A stretch of 64,000 bases of DNA from an uncultured SAR86 cluster bacterium (GTDB lineage Bacteria; Pseudomonadota; Gammaproteobacteria; Magnimaribacterales; D2472): NCBI GenBank assembly GCA_902599315.1, contig CACKEY010000001.1, positions 361,328 through 425,327 of the forward strand, in the 5' to 3' direction. Numbering within the stretch: the stretch's first letter is position 1; each line of letters opens with the position of its first letter. Below are positions 43,113 to 52,514 of the stretch, piece after piece. Made by a program: the position numbers and the translations under genes. The notes beneath the pieces are model-generated. The model ran no database searches. It saw only the letters and a program-made list of their open reading frames with translations, and was not told where the DNA came from.

Positions 43113-45989
43113 ATGAACAGATATTTGCTATCCATCGGGATAATTTTTAGTTTATCTATCATGCCAGCTTTTGCGCAAGAAGGCGCCGAAAGAGTGGTAG
43201 AAGAAATCGTTGTTACAGGTTTGAGAAAGGAATCAAATCTGCAAGATACAGCGATTACCATAACAGCGATTACCGCAGCTGATCTTGAAACAAAGCAGCT
43301 TGAAAATTTTGAAGATCTTCAGTTTGCTGTACCAACTCTGACTTTTGGTAAAGGGGCCTATTCAGGCTCTGGTATTTCTTTAAGGGGTATTGGCAACTTT
43401 GCAGTTGGAAACTCTTCAAGTAATGCTATTGGTTATTTTTGGAATGGCCAAACCGGATCACAATCTGGGTTATATGAGGCTGAATTTTTTGATGTTGAGA
43501 GGATTGAGGTACTCAGAGGGCCTCAGGGAACATTATTTGGATCAGGAACTACAGGTGGTGCGGTTCAGCTTGTTACAAAAAGACCTGATGCAGTTTTTGG
43601 TGGAAATGTAAAAGTTGATATGGCTGATTATGATTCAAGAAGACTTTCTGGTGCCATAAACGTCCCTTTATCAGATAATCTTCGTTCTAGATTTGCGTTT
43701 GCAAGCTTAAAAAGAGATGGATTCGTTACTAATAACTACAACGGCGAAACTCTTGATGACAGAAACACCATGGCAGGTAGGGCTACTTTTGAGTGGGATT
43801 ATTCAGACGATACTACAGTTTCTCTTATCTATGAAAATACTACAGCAGATGATAATAGGTTAAGAGCTGCTAGACAGTTTTGTAAGCAAGATTCATTCTT
43901 TGGTTGTAGCCCATTTGAAACTGGTATGGATTCAGTGCATTCAACAGGTAGTTATTTCCATTGGATTAATTACTTTATGTTTACTTACACTGATTTAGAA
44001 AATTCTTATAATAGAGACAACCCTTCTAGTGATGTAAGAACAGTTGACTTAGATTTTACACCTAAGCATGAAACTATGCTTGAGAGTACGTTGCTTGAAA
44101 TTGATCATCAGCTTACCGATGATGTGAGCATGAGCCTAACATATTCTTACCATACTAGAGATTATGAAGATTGGGCTGATTATGACCATTCAGTCTCAGT
44201 TTTACCGTATGCTCTTGGTCCTATCGTAACTAATGTAGGAGTTGATCCAACGACTGGTAATCCAGGTGTTGGATTGAGAAGTTATGACAGTGAGCAAAAC
44301 ATAGATTATTCTGCTAATGAGTCAGAGTGGTCTCAGACAGAAGTTACATTCTCGTCAGATTTTGATGGTAAATTTAATTTTACTGCTGGTTATTACTATA
44401 ACGAAACAAGCTCAGAAACTGATTATCACATTAAATCACCTAGTTTAATGTACTATGGAAACACCAGTAATGGTCCTCATTGTGTGGTCTTTGCTACAAC
44501 TTGTAATTTAGGTGGAATTCCTTATTGGGGTACATTCTTTGCTTCTTTACCTGGCGGTATTGCAACTGCAACTGGAATGGCTCAAGCTGGATTAATAGCT
44601 CCTAGCGCTGTTTTGGGAACAGGTCTTGGAATAGCTTCAGGTAGTGCTACAGCAACTGCGATTGCGGCTGGTAGATCTGGCGGCATGCCACTCTGGCAAC
44701 AAACATACAGAAATGACAGTAACCTTAACAGAGATGAAAACGCTGCATATGGTGAAATCTATTACGATATTTCTGATGACACTCGTCTTACACTGGGTGG
44801 AAGATTCAGTGAATATAGAATCGTTGATAACGCTTATACAGCACTTGCAGATTTAACTGGACAAGGTGCAGGTGTTATTAGTGCGGTTCAACCTGCGCCT
44901 GTAACTAGAACCTTTGAGGGTGAAGAATTTACATATAAGGTTGGAATAGATCATAACTTGAATGATGAACAACTACTTTATGCAACTTTCTCAACTGGCT
45001 TTAAACCAGGAGGTTCAAATCCAACCAGTGGAGATAATGACGGTATTACAGATTATGCTCCTGAAGAGGTAGAAGTTTTTGAGGTGGGTATGAAAAATAC
45101 TCTCATGGACGGTAGATTACAGCTAAATGTTTCTGCATATCAAAATGAAATCACTGGATTGCAACTCTCTAAGATTGTTAGAAGGTCTTCTATTAACGAG
45201 AATGCAGATGCAACTATCAAAGGGGTTGAAGCAGAATTTACTTTCTTCGTCACTAATACACTTCTATTAGATGGTTTCTATGCATGGACAGATGCCACCA
45301 TCGATAGTTTCTTGACAGTTGATCCATTAAATCCAGGTGGGGCTACAATGGTATTACCTTATGCTCCTGGTCAAACAGGATTCTTAAGTGATTTTGCTCC
45401 TTTAGCTGCAACCTGTAATCCACTTGTATTTTTGGGCCAAGCTGCTCCTTCTGCACAATGTAGTTTAGGATTAGCTGCTTCAAATGCTCAGCTCGGCGCT
45501 TTAGTAAAATATCGAAACACTGATGCTGGTATGGTCTTCTCATCTTTTGGAAGTCTTTGTACTCAACCATATTATGGTCTAGACAGCACTACGTTGCCTT
45601 GTCCTGTAAGTGATGGTGTTGAGCAGGATCTTTCTGGTAACCGTCTTCCAGGATCAGCCGAGGATAACTACAGACTTGGTTTGACGAAGTTCTTTGATAC
45701 TACTGGAGGAACTTATGCCCTTAGAGTAGATTACTCTTTTAGAGGAGATAATTATTCAGATACATATAATCGTACAAGAGATTATATTGAAGAATACGAT
45801 GTAGTTGATTTATCACTTAACTATACTCCTAACGATGGAGACTGGTATGTTGGAGCTTACATCAGAAATTTAAGTGACAGCGATCATATCTATGCTAAGT
45901 ATAATACTGATCCTACCATTGGTGGATTTGCTAATGGTGTGGCATTAGATCCAAAAATTATGGGTATTAACTTTGGAATGAATTTCTAA
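43113..45989 (+). CDS. TonB-dependent outer-membrane receptor
   Basis: A 958-residue outer-membrane transporter. It has a signal peptide (MNRYLLSIGIIFSLSIMPAFA), a TonB box (EEIVVTGLRKE, residues about 31-41), and a plug domain from about 45 to 165 with ISLRGIG, FFDVERIEVLRGPQGTLFG and GGAVQLVTKRPD. A beta-barrel follows, ending in the aromatic terminus GINFGMNF. Such receptors import siderophores, cobalamin or oligosaccharides/lipids using TonB-ExbBD energy. The substrate is unknown; the adjacent acyl-CoA genes hint at a lipid or terpenoid-like compound, but this is only positional. The gene ends with a strong intrinsic terminator. Confidence 0.95.
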   Translation: MNRYLLSIGIIFSLSIMPAFAQEGAERVVEEIVVTGLRKESNLQDTAITITAITAADLETKQLENFEDLQFAVPTLTFGKGAYSGSGISLRGIGNFAVGNSSSNAIGYFWNGQTGSQSGLYEAEFFDVERIEVLRGPQGTLFGSGTTGGAVQLVTKRPDAVFGGNVKVDMADYDSRRLSGAINVPLSDNLRSRFAFASLKRDGFVTNNYNGETLDDRNTMAGRATFEWDYSDDTTVSLIYENTTADDNRLRAARQFCKQDSFFGCSPFETGMDSVHSTGSYFHWINYFMFTYTDLENSYNRDNPSSDVRTVDLDFTPKHETMLESTLLEIDHQLTDDVSMSLTYSYHTRDYEDWADYDHSVSVLPYALGPIVTNVGVDPTTGNPGVGLRSYDSEQNIDYSANESEWSQTEVTFSSDFDGKFNFTAGYYYNETSSETDYHIKSPSLMYYGNTSNGPHCVVFATTCNLGGIPYWGTFFASLPGGIATATGMAQAGLIAPSAVLGTGLGIASGSATATAIAAGRSGGMPLWQQTYRNDSNLNRDENAAYGEIYYDISDDTRLTLGGRFSEYRIVDNAYTALADLTGQGAGVISAVQPAPVTRTFEGEEFTYKVGIDHNLNDEQLLYATFSTGFKPGGSNPTSGDNDGITDYAPEEVEVFEVGMKNTLMDGRLQLNVSAYQNEITGLQLSKIVRRSSINENADATIKGVEAEFTFFVTNTLLLDGFYAWTDATIDSFLTVDPLNPGGATMVLPYAPGQTGFLSDFAPLAATCNPLVFLGQAAPSAQCSLGLAASNAQLGALVKYRNTDAGMVFSSFGSLCTQPYYGLDSTTLPCPVSDGVEQDLSGNRLPGSAEDNYRLGLTKFFDTTGGTYALRVDYSFRGDNYSDTYNRTRDYIEEYDVVDLSLNYTPNDGDWYVGAYIRNLSDSDHIYAKYNTDPTIGGFANGVALDPKIMGINFGMNF

Positions 45990-46007
45990 ACTGATAATAT
46001 AGAAAGC

Positions 46008-46037
46008 AAAAGCCCGATTTTTTCGGGCTTTTTTATT
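46008..46037 (+). terminator. Rho-independent terminator after the TonB-dependent receptor
   Basis: AAAAGCCCGA at 46008-46017 and TCGGGCTTTT at 46023-46032 form a 10-base stem with a short T-rich loop, followed by a run of T. It is the only textbook intrinsic terminator I found in the window. It ends 4 bases before the ATG of the next small gene, which is unusually close. Confidence 0.92.
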
Positions 46038-46040
46038 TAC

Positions 46041-46358
46041 ATGAGAATTTTTACCAAAAGCTTTTCGAGAACATTGAACAAACTTCAGCAAAGTTTTTTG
46101 ACTGAGAATATTCAAAATAAAAAAATGCTAGATGTTTATATTAAATATGTTGAGGGGAATGTAAGTGAAGAGGAGTTGGAAAATGCGAATGAGCAACTTA
46201 AAGAAATTTTAAAAAGTTTAGGGTTGGGAATTTTGATTGTTCTTCCATTTAGTCCCATCACGTTACCTTATATATTTTCAAAAGCAAAAGAATTGAATAT
46301 CGATTTAATACCTAATTGGTATAAGTCTTTAAGTAATGATAATGATCGTTTAGAATAA
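46041..46358 (+). CDS. Small LETM1-like protein
   Basis: A 105-residue protein. Its C-terminal half reads GLGILIVLPFSPITLPYIFSKAKELNIDLIPNWY, which follows the LETM1-type pattern of a hydrophobic segment with LPxSxxxLP and a terminal L-x-P-x-W; shown here in parts: GLGILIVLPFSPITLP and ELNIDLIPNWY. The N-terminal half is a charged amphipathic helix. LETM1 proteins in mitochondria act in ion exchange; short bacterial ones are uncharacterised. The assigned ATG lies only 4 bases after the receptor's terminator and has no ribosome site, so the true start may be a later ATG or TTG. Confidence 0.6.
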   Translation: MRIFTKSFSRTLNKLQQSFLTENIQNKKMLDVYIKYVEGNVSEEELENANEQLKEILKSLGLGILIVLPFSPITLPYIFSKAKELNIDLIPNWYKSLSNDNDRLE

Positions 46359-46384
46359 CTCACTACTTACTTTGGAGTTAAAAT

Positions 46385-47578
46385 ATGAAAACAGCAGTTA
46401 TTGTAGACAGTGTAAGAACCGGTCTAGCTAAGTCACATCGTGGAGGTTTTAACATAACGCGTCCTGATGATATGTTGGCACACATTATAAATAATATGTT
46501 GGATAGAAATCCAAATCTTCCGCCTGATATGGTTGAGGACGTTATCATGGGATGTGGTAATCCAGAAGGAGCCATGGGGCATAACATTGGTAGGAATGCA
46601 GCAGTCCTTTCAAATCTTCCTCTTTCAGTTGGAGGCACAACGGTTAATAGGTATTGCTCATCAGGATTACAAACAGTATCCATGGCTGCAAGTCAGATAA
46701 TGGCTGGTTGTTACGATACTATAATTGCAGGTGGTGTTGAGCAAATTACCATGCTTTCCGGTAAGCAAAATATGGATGGATTTGTTAATGAAAAATTAGC
46801 TGAAAGCCATCCCGGTATTTATCATCCAATGGGCATCACAGCAGAGTGTGTTGCCAATAGATATAATGTTTCAAGAGAAGTTCAAGACGAAATTGCTTTC
46901 GAAAGTCAAAAAAGGACAGCAGCTGCCCAAGAAGCGGGAAAATTTGTTGATGAGATTGTTCCGATGGACACAAAAATGATGCTTATGAACAAAGAGACTG
47001 GCGAATCAAAAGAAGTTGATTACACGGTTGATAAAGATGAGTGTAATAGACCTACAACTACTTTAGAGGGATTAGCAGCGCTTAAACCAGTCTTTGATCC
47101 AGAAAATGGATCTGTGACCGCAGGCAATTCATCACAACTTTCGGATGGCGCTTCTGTAACTCTTGTGATGAGCGAAGAAAAAGCCCTTGAACTGGGACTA
47201 AAACCAATGGCTTATTTTAGAGGATTCACAACCATGGGTTGCGAGCCTGATGAAATGGGTATTGGGCCAGTTTATTCAGTTCCCAAGCTTTTAAAATCTC
47301 ATAATATGAGTGTTGAAGACATTGATCTTTGGGAGCTAAATGAGGCTTTTGCAGTTCAGGTAGCCTACTGTCGAGATCAGTTAGGGATTCCAATGGATAA
47401 GCTAAATGTCAATGGCGGCTCAATTTCGATTGGACACCCATTTGGTATGACTGGTTCTAGACAAGTCGGCCACATTGTTCGTGAACTTAACAATCAAGAC
47501 AAACAGTTTGGCATTGTTACAATGTGTGTTGGTGGCGGCATGGGTGCAACTGGTTTATTTGAAAGATATCCAAGCTAA
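46385..47578 (+). CDS. Thiolase (acetyl-CoA C-acyltransferase)
   Basis: A 397-residue thiolase. The acyl-accepting Cys is in VNRYCSSGLQTV near residue 90, the catalytic His in GGSISIGHPFGMTGSRQ near 350 and the second Cys in VTMCVGGGMGAT near 380, with LNEAFAVQ near 320. It could act degradatively in beta-oxidation (FadA type) or as acetoacetyl-CoA thiolase; sequence features alone do not separate them. GGAG lies about 8 bases upstream of the ATG. Its 3' end overlaps the thiL start. Confidence 0.92.
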   Translation: MKTAVIVDSVRTGLAKSHRGGFNITRPDDMLAHIINNMLDRNPNLPPDMVEDVIMGCGNPEGAMGHNIGRNAAVLSNLPLSVGGTTVNRYCSSGLQTVSMAASQIMAGCYDTIIAGGVEQITMLSGKQNMDGFVNEKLAESHPGIYHPMGITAECVANRYNVSREVQDEIAFESQKRTAAAQEAGKFVDEIVPMDTKMMLMNKETGESKEVDYTVDKDECNRPTTTLEGLAALKPVFDPENGSVTAGNSSQLSDGASVTLVMSEEKALELGLKPMAYFRGFTTMGCEPDEMGIGPVYSVPKLLKSHNMSVEDIDLWELNEAFAVQVAYCRDQLGIPMDKLNVNGGSISIGHPFGMTGSRQVGHIVRELNNQDKQFGIVTMCVGGGMGATGLFERYPS

Positions 47579-48488
47579 GATAAGTTCAGAATTTTCAATC
47601 ATTAAGAAGTATCTGTCTGGTATAGGTACTTCTTACTTAAAATCCAACGGTGTAGATCTATCTGTTGGTGATGACTGTGCAATATTAGCAGCTAAATCTA
47701 AATTATTAATCAGCACTGATACTTCAATAGTTGATGTGCATTTCTTAAAATCCATGCCCTCTGATGCAATTGCTTATCGATCGGTTGCTGTTGCTCTTAG
47801 TGATATAGCAGCAATGGGTGGGCAGCCTATTGCATTTAATCTCTCCCTAGTGATGCCAAATTTTAACTCTGACTGGATGAATGGTTTCAGAAAGGGCTTA
47901 CAAAAAATTTCAAGAGAGTATAAGTTTGCTTTAATCGGCGGTGATCTTGTAAAAGGACCCTTGCAAATAAGTGTTACTGTCATAGGTAAACCTCAAAAAA
48001 GAACTCTTCTAAGATCTTCAGCTAAGGCTGGAGATATTTTATGTTTATCGGACAAATTAGGAAGTGGTTATATTGGATTTAAAGAATTTAAAAAAACCGG
48101 CGCGCTAAATGAAATAACTAAACCATATCTATATCCCGTTCCCCAAATAAATTATGGTTTGGTGATTTCAAACATTGCTTCGTCTGCAATTGATATTTCT
48201 GATGGTATCCTCCAGGATCTTTCTCACATAATTTCAAGCTCTGGAGTTGGCTGTAATATTAATTTAGATAAAGTGCCTGTTGCTGATAAAAAATTTAAAA
48301 AACAATGCTTAGAGTTTGGCGATGACTACCAGATACTTTACACAGTTGCACCTAAGAAATTAAAAGCTCTTATGGCTTGCCTGAACTCTATTGGAAAAGA
48401 GTGTCATACTATTGGTGTAATGGAAGGTAAAAAATTAAAGATAACTAACAAGATAGATTCTATAAAAAATTGGGATCATTTTATGTAA
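47559..48488 (+). CDS. thiL: Thiamine-monophosphate kinase
   Basis: A 309-residue kinase making thiamine diphosphate from thiamine monophosphate. It has SVGDDCAIL, LLISTDTSIVDVHFLK, AVALSDIAAMGGQPIAF, ALIGGDLVKGP and SAIDISDGILQDLSHI, the usual PurM/ThiL nucleotide and metal motifs. I start it at the TTG at 47559 (LKDIQAKISSEFSIIKKYL), overlapping the thiolase by 20 bases, since the longer frame only adds out-of-phase thiolase sequence. It heads thiL-pgpA-ribA. Confidence 0.9.
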   Translation: MKDIQAKISSEFSIIKKYLSGIGTSYLKSNGVDLSVGDDCAILAAKSKLLISTDTSIVDVHFLKSMPSDAIAYRSVAVALSDIAAMGGQPIAFNLSLVMPNFNSDWMNGFRKGLQKISREYKFALIGGDLVKGPLQISVTVIGKPQKRTLLRSSAKAGDILCLSDKLGSGYIGFKEFKKTGALNEITKPYLYPVPQINYGLVISNIASSAIDISDGILQDLSHIISSSGVGCNINLDKVPVADKKFKKQCLEFGDDYQILYTVAPKKLKALMACLNSIGKECHTIGVMEGKKLKITNKIDSIKNWDHFM

Positions 48489-48489
48489 T

Positions 48490-48951
48490 ATGAGTTTTCC
48501 CGAATTAAAAAAACCTTCTCATCTCTTAGCCACATTTTTTGGTATAGGTTTATTGAAGCCCGCTCCTGGAACTTGGGGTAGCCTGGCGGCAGTCTTATTA
48601 TGGTATTTTTCAGACTTTTTACATCCCTATGCTTATATAATTGTGCCAGCTTTTATTTTATGTTCATGGTTAGTGTGCATCAAGGCTGATCAAGACAGTG
48701 AATCTAAAGATAATTCTTTTATTGTAATTGACGAAGTTGCTGGAATGCTTGTTGCTCTGCTTTTTATAGCTCATGAAGCAATTTTGTATTTCTTTGCTTT
48801 TTTGTTGTTTAGATTATTTGATATTTTAAAGCCTTGGCCTATTTCTTGGGTAGATAAAAATGTAAAAGGTGGCTTTGGAATTCTTCTTGATGATTTGATA
48901 GCAGGATTTGTTGCTGGTGGTATAATCTTTGCAATTTTAATTAGTATTTAA
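48490..48951 (+). CDS. pgpA: Phosphatidylglycerophosphatase A
   Basis: A 153-residue inner-membrane phosphatase that makes phosphatidylglycerol from its phosphate precursor. It contains FGIGLLKPAPGTWGSLAAVLLW, read as LLKPAPGTWGSLAAV, and the metal-binding IVIDEVAGMLVALL and FRLFDILKPWPI segments, with four hydrophobic helices. Its ATG begins one base after the thiL stop, and thiL-pgpA adjacency is standard in gammaproteobacteria. Confidence 0.92.
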   Translation: MSFPELKKPSHLLATFFGIGLLKPAPGTWGSLAAVLLWYFSDFLHPYAYIIVPAFILCSWLVCIKADQDSESKDNSFIVIDEVAGMLVALLFIAHEAILYFFAFLLFRLFDILKPWPISWVDKNVKGGFGILLDDLIAGFVAGGIIFAILISI

Positions 48952-48956
48952 AAAAA

Positions 48957-49541
48957 TTGAATAGCTGTAAATTTGCATCTAAATCAAAACTGCCTACTAA
49001 GTTTGGCGAGTTTACTATATCTTCTTTTGAAGAACCTTGTGGCAAGGATCATATTGCTTTAACCATTGGAGATATTCAAAACGAGGATACAGTAATGTGT
49101 AGAGTCCATTCTGAATGTTTAACTGGAGATGCATTACATAGTCTTAGATGTGATTGCGGTCCTCAGTTGCAAGCAGCAATGAAGATGTTAGCTGAAAATA
49201 AATCAGGCATCCTTTTGTATTTACGCCAAGAAGGTAGGGGTATTGGTTTGGTAAATAAAATTAGGGCTTACGCGCTTCAAGATCAGGGCCATGATACGGT
49301 ACAAGCAAATGAAATGTTGGGTTTTCCGGCTGACTTAAGAGAATACAACATATGCTTGGATATACTCCAACACTTCAATATCACCTCGGTGAATCTATTA
49401 ACAAATAATCCAAAAAAAGTAAGCGCTTTGGAAGAGGTTGGTATTAGTGTTGCACAAAGAACTTCTCTTCATGAAGGAGAAAATGAAAAAAACACCGAAT
49501 ATCTAAATACTAAACGAGATAAGATGGGACATTTAAGATAA
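48957..49541 (+). CDS. ribA: GTP cyclohydrolase II
   Basis: A 194-residue enzyme that opens GTP for riboflavin synthesis. The zinc site is intact (RVHSECLTGDALHSLRCDCG, near residues 49-68), as are LRQEGRGIGLVNKIRAY and the C-terminal LLTNNPKKVSALEEVGI. The start is TTG at 48957; there is no ATG before the conserved region. This copy supplies the activity missing from the C-terminal domain of the ribB protein at 35800-36876. It converges on dxs with a 9-base overlap. Confidence 0.94.
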   Translation: MNSCKFASKSKLPTKFGEFTISSFEEPCGKDHIALTIGDIQNEDTVMCRVHSECLTGDALHSLRCDCGPQLQAAMKMLAENKSGILLYLRQEGRGIGLVNKIRAYALQDQGHDTVQANEMLGFPADLREYNICLDILQHFNITSVNLLTNNPKKVSALEEVGISVAQRTSLHEGENEKNTEYLNTKRDKMGHLR

Positions 49542-51401
49542 AAAATCTCTTACTTTGGCCAAAATTCCATCTTTATCCAGGGCGACCGCTTCAATCATTT
49601 CTTCTCTGCTTGAATGATCTATAAATTCATCTGGGATGCCACAAATGATAATTTGTGCACCAATTTGATTTTCTTGAGCCCATTCACTTACTGCTGAACC
49701 TGCGCCTCCAGTAATGGCACCATCTTCAATTGTAATAATGGCTTTTTTGCCTTTTGAGTATTCAGCTATTAGTTCTTTATCTAATGGTTTTACAAACCTC
49801 ATATCTAATAAAGAAGCATTTAACTCTTTTGCAACCTCTTCTGATGTGGCAATTAACGTTCCAAAATTAAGCACAAGAAGGTCTGAATCCACTGAGTTTA
49901 TTACCCTTCCTTTGCCTATCTCAACAGATTTAAGTTCAAGATTTATAACCGCATTAATTCCTCCACCTCTGGGATAACGAACAGCAGCCGGTCCGTTATG
50001 ATTAAAAGTAGTTGTTAATAACATTCTTGCTTCATTTTCGTCAGCAGGAACTGCAATAATCATATTCGGAATACATCTAAGATAAGCAAGATCATAATTT
50101 CCTGAATGAGTGGGACCATCTTCACCTACCAGACCAGCTCGATCAATTGCGAATAGAACATCTAAATTTTGTAATGCAACATCATGGATGAGTTGATCAT
50201 AAGCACGCTGCAAAAAGGTTGAATATATTGCAACAACAGGTTTTTTTTCCTCACATGCCATTCCTGCAGCAAGAGTCACTGAGTGTTGTTCGGCAATTGC
50301 AACGTCATAAAATCTTTCCGGAAATTCTTTACTAAATTTCACTAAGCCAGATCCTTCTCTCATAGCTGGCGTGATAGCTATTAAATCTTCATCTTGCTTT
50401 GCCATGTCAACAATCCATTGACCAAAAACATCTTGAAATTTTGGCCCATTCTTTTGATCAATTAAATCTAATGGTTTAATTTTTCCAATTGCATGAAAGC
50501 CAATTCGATCAGCTTCGGCGGGATCTAAACCTGCTCCCTTTTTTGTAATTACGTGTAAAAATTGTGGACCTTCAAAATCCTTTAGATTGCCAATAACTTT
50601 AGTTAATTCGCTGATATCATGTCCATCTATGGGACCTATATAATTTAAACCCAATTCTTCAAAAATACTTCCAGGTGCAACCATAGCTTTCATTTGAGTT
50701 TCAGCCTTTCTTGCAATATGGAGGGCCTGCGGCAGATTTTCTAAAAAGCTTTTTCCACTTTTCCTAATCCCCTTGTAAACTTTAGATGCCCAAATACGCG
50801 AAAAATAATTATTCAATCCACCAACATTTTCTGAGATGGACATATCATTGTCATTGAGAATGATTAACATATTTGGTTTTATATGACCTGCATGAGATAA
50901 AGCTTCAAATGCCATACCTGCTGTCATTGCCCCGTCGCCAATAACCGCAACAACTTTTTTATCTGAATTTTTATTTGCGATTGCCATCCCAAGTGCGGCA
51001 CTTATGGATGTGCTTGAATGACCAACCCCAAAAGCGTCGTAAGGACTTTCTTCTCTGCTTGGAAATGGAGCCAGCCCATCCTTTTGTCTAATTGAGGTTA
51101 AACTTTCTTTTCTTCCAGTTAATATTTTATGAGGATAAGCTTGATGGCCAACATCCCATATAATCTTGTCATCGGGAGCGTTGTATAAGTAATGCAAAAC
51201 AACTGTTAGCTCAACCACTCCCAAACCACCGCCAAGATGACCTCCGCTTTGACCAACACTAAAAAGCATGTGTGCCCTTACATCATCTGCCAATGTTTTG
51301 AGCTCAATGGGTGTTAAATTTTTAATGTCTGCGGGAACATTTACCTTATCTAAAATCAGAGTTTTAGGTTTTTTTGTTGGTATTTCAGAAAATATTTTCA
51401 T
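49533..51401 (-). CDS. dxs: 1-deoxy-D-xylulose-5-phosphate synthase
   Basis: A 622-residue thiamine-diphosphate enzyme that condenses pyruvate and glyceraldehyde 3-phosphate at the start of the MEP isoprenoid pathway. It shows FSVGQSGGHLGGGLGVVELT, GVGHSSTSISAALGMA, the ThDP motif VIGDGAMTAGMAFEAL...NDNDMSIS, the catalytic Glu in VAIAEQHSVTLAAGMA and DRAGLVGEDGPTHSG. I start at ATG 51401, one base after the ispA stop; an in-frame TTG inside ispA is less likely. It ends the xseB-ispA-dxs operon. Confidence 0.96.
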   Translation of the reverse strand: MKIFSEIPTKKPKTLILDKVNVPADIKNLTPIELKTLADDVRAHMLFSVGQSGGHLGGGLGVVELTVVLHYLYNAPDDKIIWDVGHQAYPHKILTGRKESLTSIRQKDGLAPFPSREESPYDAFGVGHSSTSISAALGMAIANKNSDKKVVAVIGDGAMTAGMAFEALSHAGHIKPNMLIILNDNDMSISENVGGLNNYFSRIWASKVYKGIRKSGKSFLENLPQALHIARKAETQMKAMVAPGSIFEELGLNYIGPIDGHDISELTKVIGNLKDFEGPQFLHVITKKGAGLDPAEADRIGFHAIGKIKPLDLIDQKNGPKFQDVFGQWIVDMAKQDEDLIAITPAMREGSGLVKFSKEFPERFYDVAIAEQHSVTLAAGMACEEKKPVVAIYSTFLQRAYDQLIHDVALQNLDVLFAIDRAGLVGEDGPTHSGNYDLAYLRCIPNMIIAVPADENEARMLLTTTFNHNGPAAVRYPRGGGINAVINLELKSVEIGKGRVINSVDSDLLVLNFGTLIATSEEVAKELNASLLDMRFVKPLDKELIAEYSKGKKAIITIEDGAITGGAGSAVSEWAQENQIGAQIIICGIPDEFIDHSSREEMIEAVALDKDGILAKVRDFLS

Positions 51402-51402
51402 T

Positions 51403-52272
51403 TTAGTTTTTTCTTTCAACCATAAACTTTGCTAAAGATAATAAATCTTTTATTTCTTCTAACACAAATGAATTATTTAATTTTGAGATGCAGTTATTCG
51501 ATAGGGCATGAGCTTGTTCAATTGCTGCCTCTTTACCAAATTCACTCACATAGGTTAACTTATGATTTGCTATATCTGATTTATTACTTTTACCTAAAAT
51601 AGTTGAATTTGAAGATGCCTCTAAAACATCATCCATAATCTGAAAAGCTAGACCAAGATCCTTTCCAATATCATGTAAAATCTCTTGTTTATTATTTTGC
51701 TTATCATTGCCAAGATGCGGCAATGTAATAGCAACTTGGATAAGTTTTCCAGTTTTAAGTTCATGGATTTTTTGAATATCATTATATTCATTATTTTCAG
51801 CATCTAAATCATATTGTTGGCCTAAAATCATTCCTTTATGCCCGCATGCACTCGATAAAGCTTTTATGGATTCAATCTTTTGTTCATGAGTCAAATCTGG
51901 CGAAGAAGCAATTGTCTCATATGCTAAAGCCTGCAATGCATCGCCAGTTAAAATTGCAGTTGCTTCATTAAATTTAATATGATTAGAAGCTTGGCCTCTC
52001 CTGATATTGTCATTGTCCATGGATGGCAGGTCATCATGTATTAATGAGTAAGTGTGCATTAGCTCAATACTTGTAGCCATATCAATTAATGAAGAATCAG
52101 AAATTTCTTTATTTAAATTACCTGAAGCAAAAATTAAACCAGCGCGAACGCATTTACTATCAGCCAGAGCTGAGTATCTCATAGAGGCAGTAATCTTATT
52201 TTTATCTGGAATAAGGATGTCAATTCGATTTAACACCTTCTCTTTGCATTCTGATAGAAAGCTTACAGACAT
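51403..52272 (-). CDS. ispA: Farnesyl diphosphate synthase (polyprenyl synthetase)
   Basis: A 289-residue trans-isoprenyl diphosphate synthase. The first Asp-rich motif is HDDLPSMDNDNIRRGQ near residue 85, after TYSLIHDDLP. The second is FQIMDDVLEAS near 210, with DDxxE instead of the usual DDxxD. The Gln/Lys region GQQYDLDAE and HELKTGKLI are present. It makes C15 diphosphate for quinones and undecaprenyl lipids. Sits between xseB and dxs as in most gammaproteobacteria. Confidence 0.93.
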   Translation of the reverse strand: MSVSFLSECKEKVLNRIDILIPDKNKITASMRYSALADSKCVRAGLIFASGNLNKEISDSSLIDMATSIELMHTYSLIHDDLPSMDNDNIRRGQASNHIKFNEATAILTGDALQALAYETIASSPDLTHEQKIESIKALSSACGHKGMILGQQYDLDAENNEYNDIQKIHELKTGKLIQVAITLPHLGNDKQNNKQEILHDIGKDLGLAFQIMDDVLEASSNSTILGKSNKSDIANHKLTYVSEFGKEAAIEQAHALSNNCISKLNNSFVLEEIKDLLSLAKFMVERKN

Positions 52273-52282
52273 AGATTCTATT

Positions 52283-52501
52283 TTAGCTATCCAGATCTAC
52301 TGCATGGCCGTTATCTAAGAGTTTCTTTACTTTAAGCTCAGCTTGAGAAAGCTGTTTTTGACATTCTTTTACAAGTCCTATCCCTTCCTCAAATGATTTG
52401 ACGCTCTCTTCTAAGCTAATATCACCATCTTCCAGTTTCTCAATGATTTTCTTAAGCTTTTGTAAGGATGCCTCAAAATTTACTGTGTCTTTTTTTGTCA
52501 T
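52283..52501 (-). CDS. xseB: Exodeoxyribonuclease VII small subunit
   Basis: A 72-residue, mostly helical protein with the family pattern NFEASLQKLKKIIEKLEDGDISLEESVKSFEEGI (in parts: SLQKLKKIIEKLEDGDISLE, SFEEGIGLVKECQKQL). It assembles with XseA to degrade single-stranded DNA; xseA is not in the window. It heads the xseB-ispA-dxs operon, 13 bases after the RND gene stop. Confidence 0.93.
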   Translation of the reverse strand: MTKKDTVNFEASLQKLKKIIEKLEDGDISLEESVKSFEEGIGLVKECQKQLSQAELKVKKLLDNGHAVDLDS

Positions 52502-52514
52502 AGCTTATTGTAAC

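Noticed and set aside
43113-43150. Assigning the TonB-dependent receptor to a particular substrate
   Set aside because: Plug and barrel features are generic; neighbours give only a weak positional hint.
47475-47558. Longer thiL reading frame inside the thiolase gene
   Set aside because: The added 28 residues are an out-of-phase reading of conserved thiolase codons.
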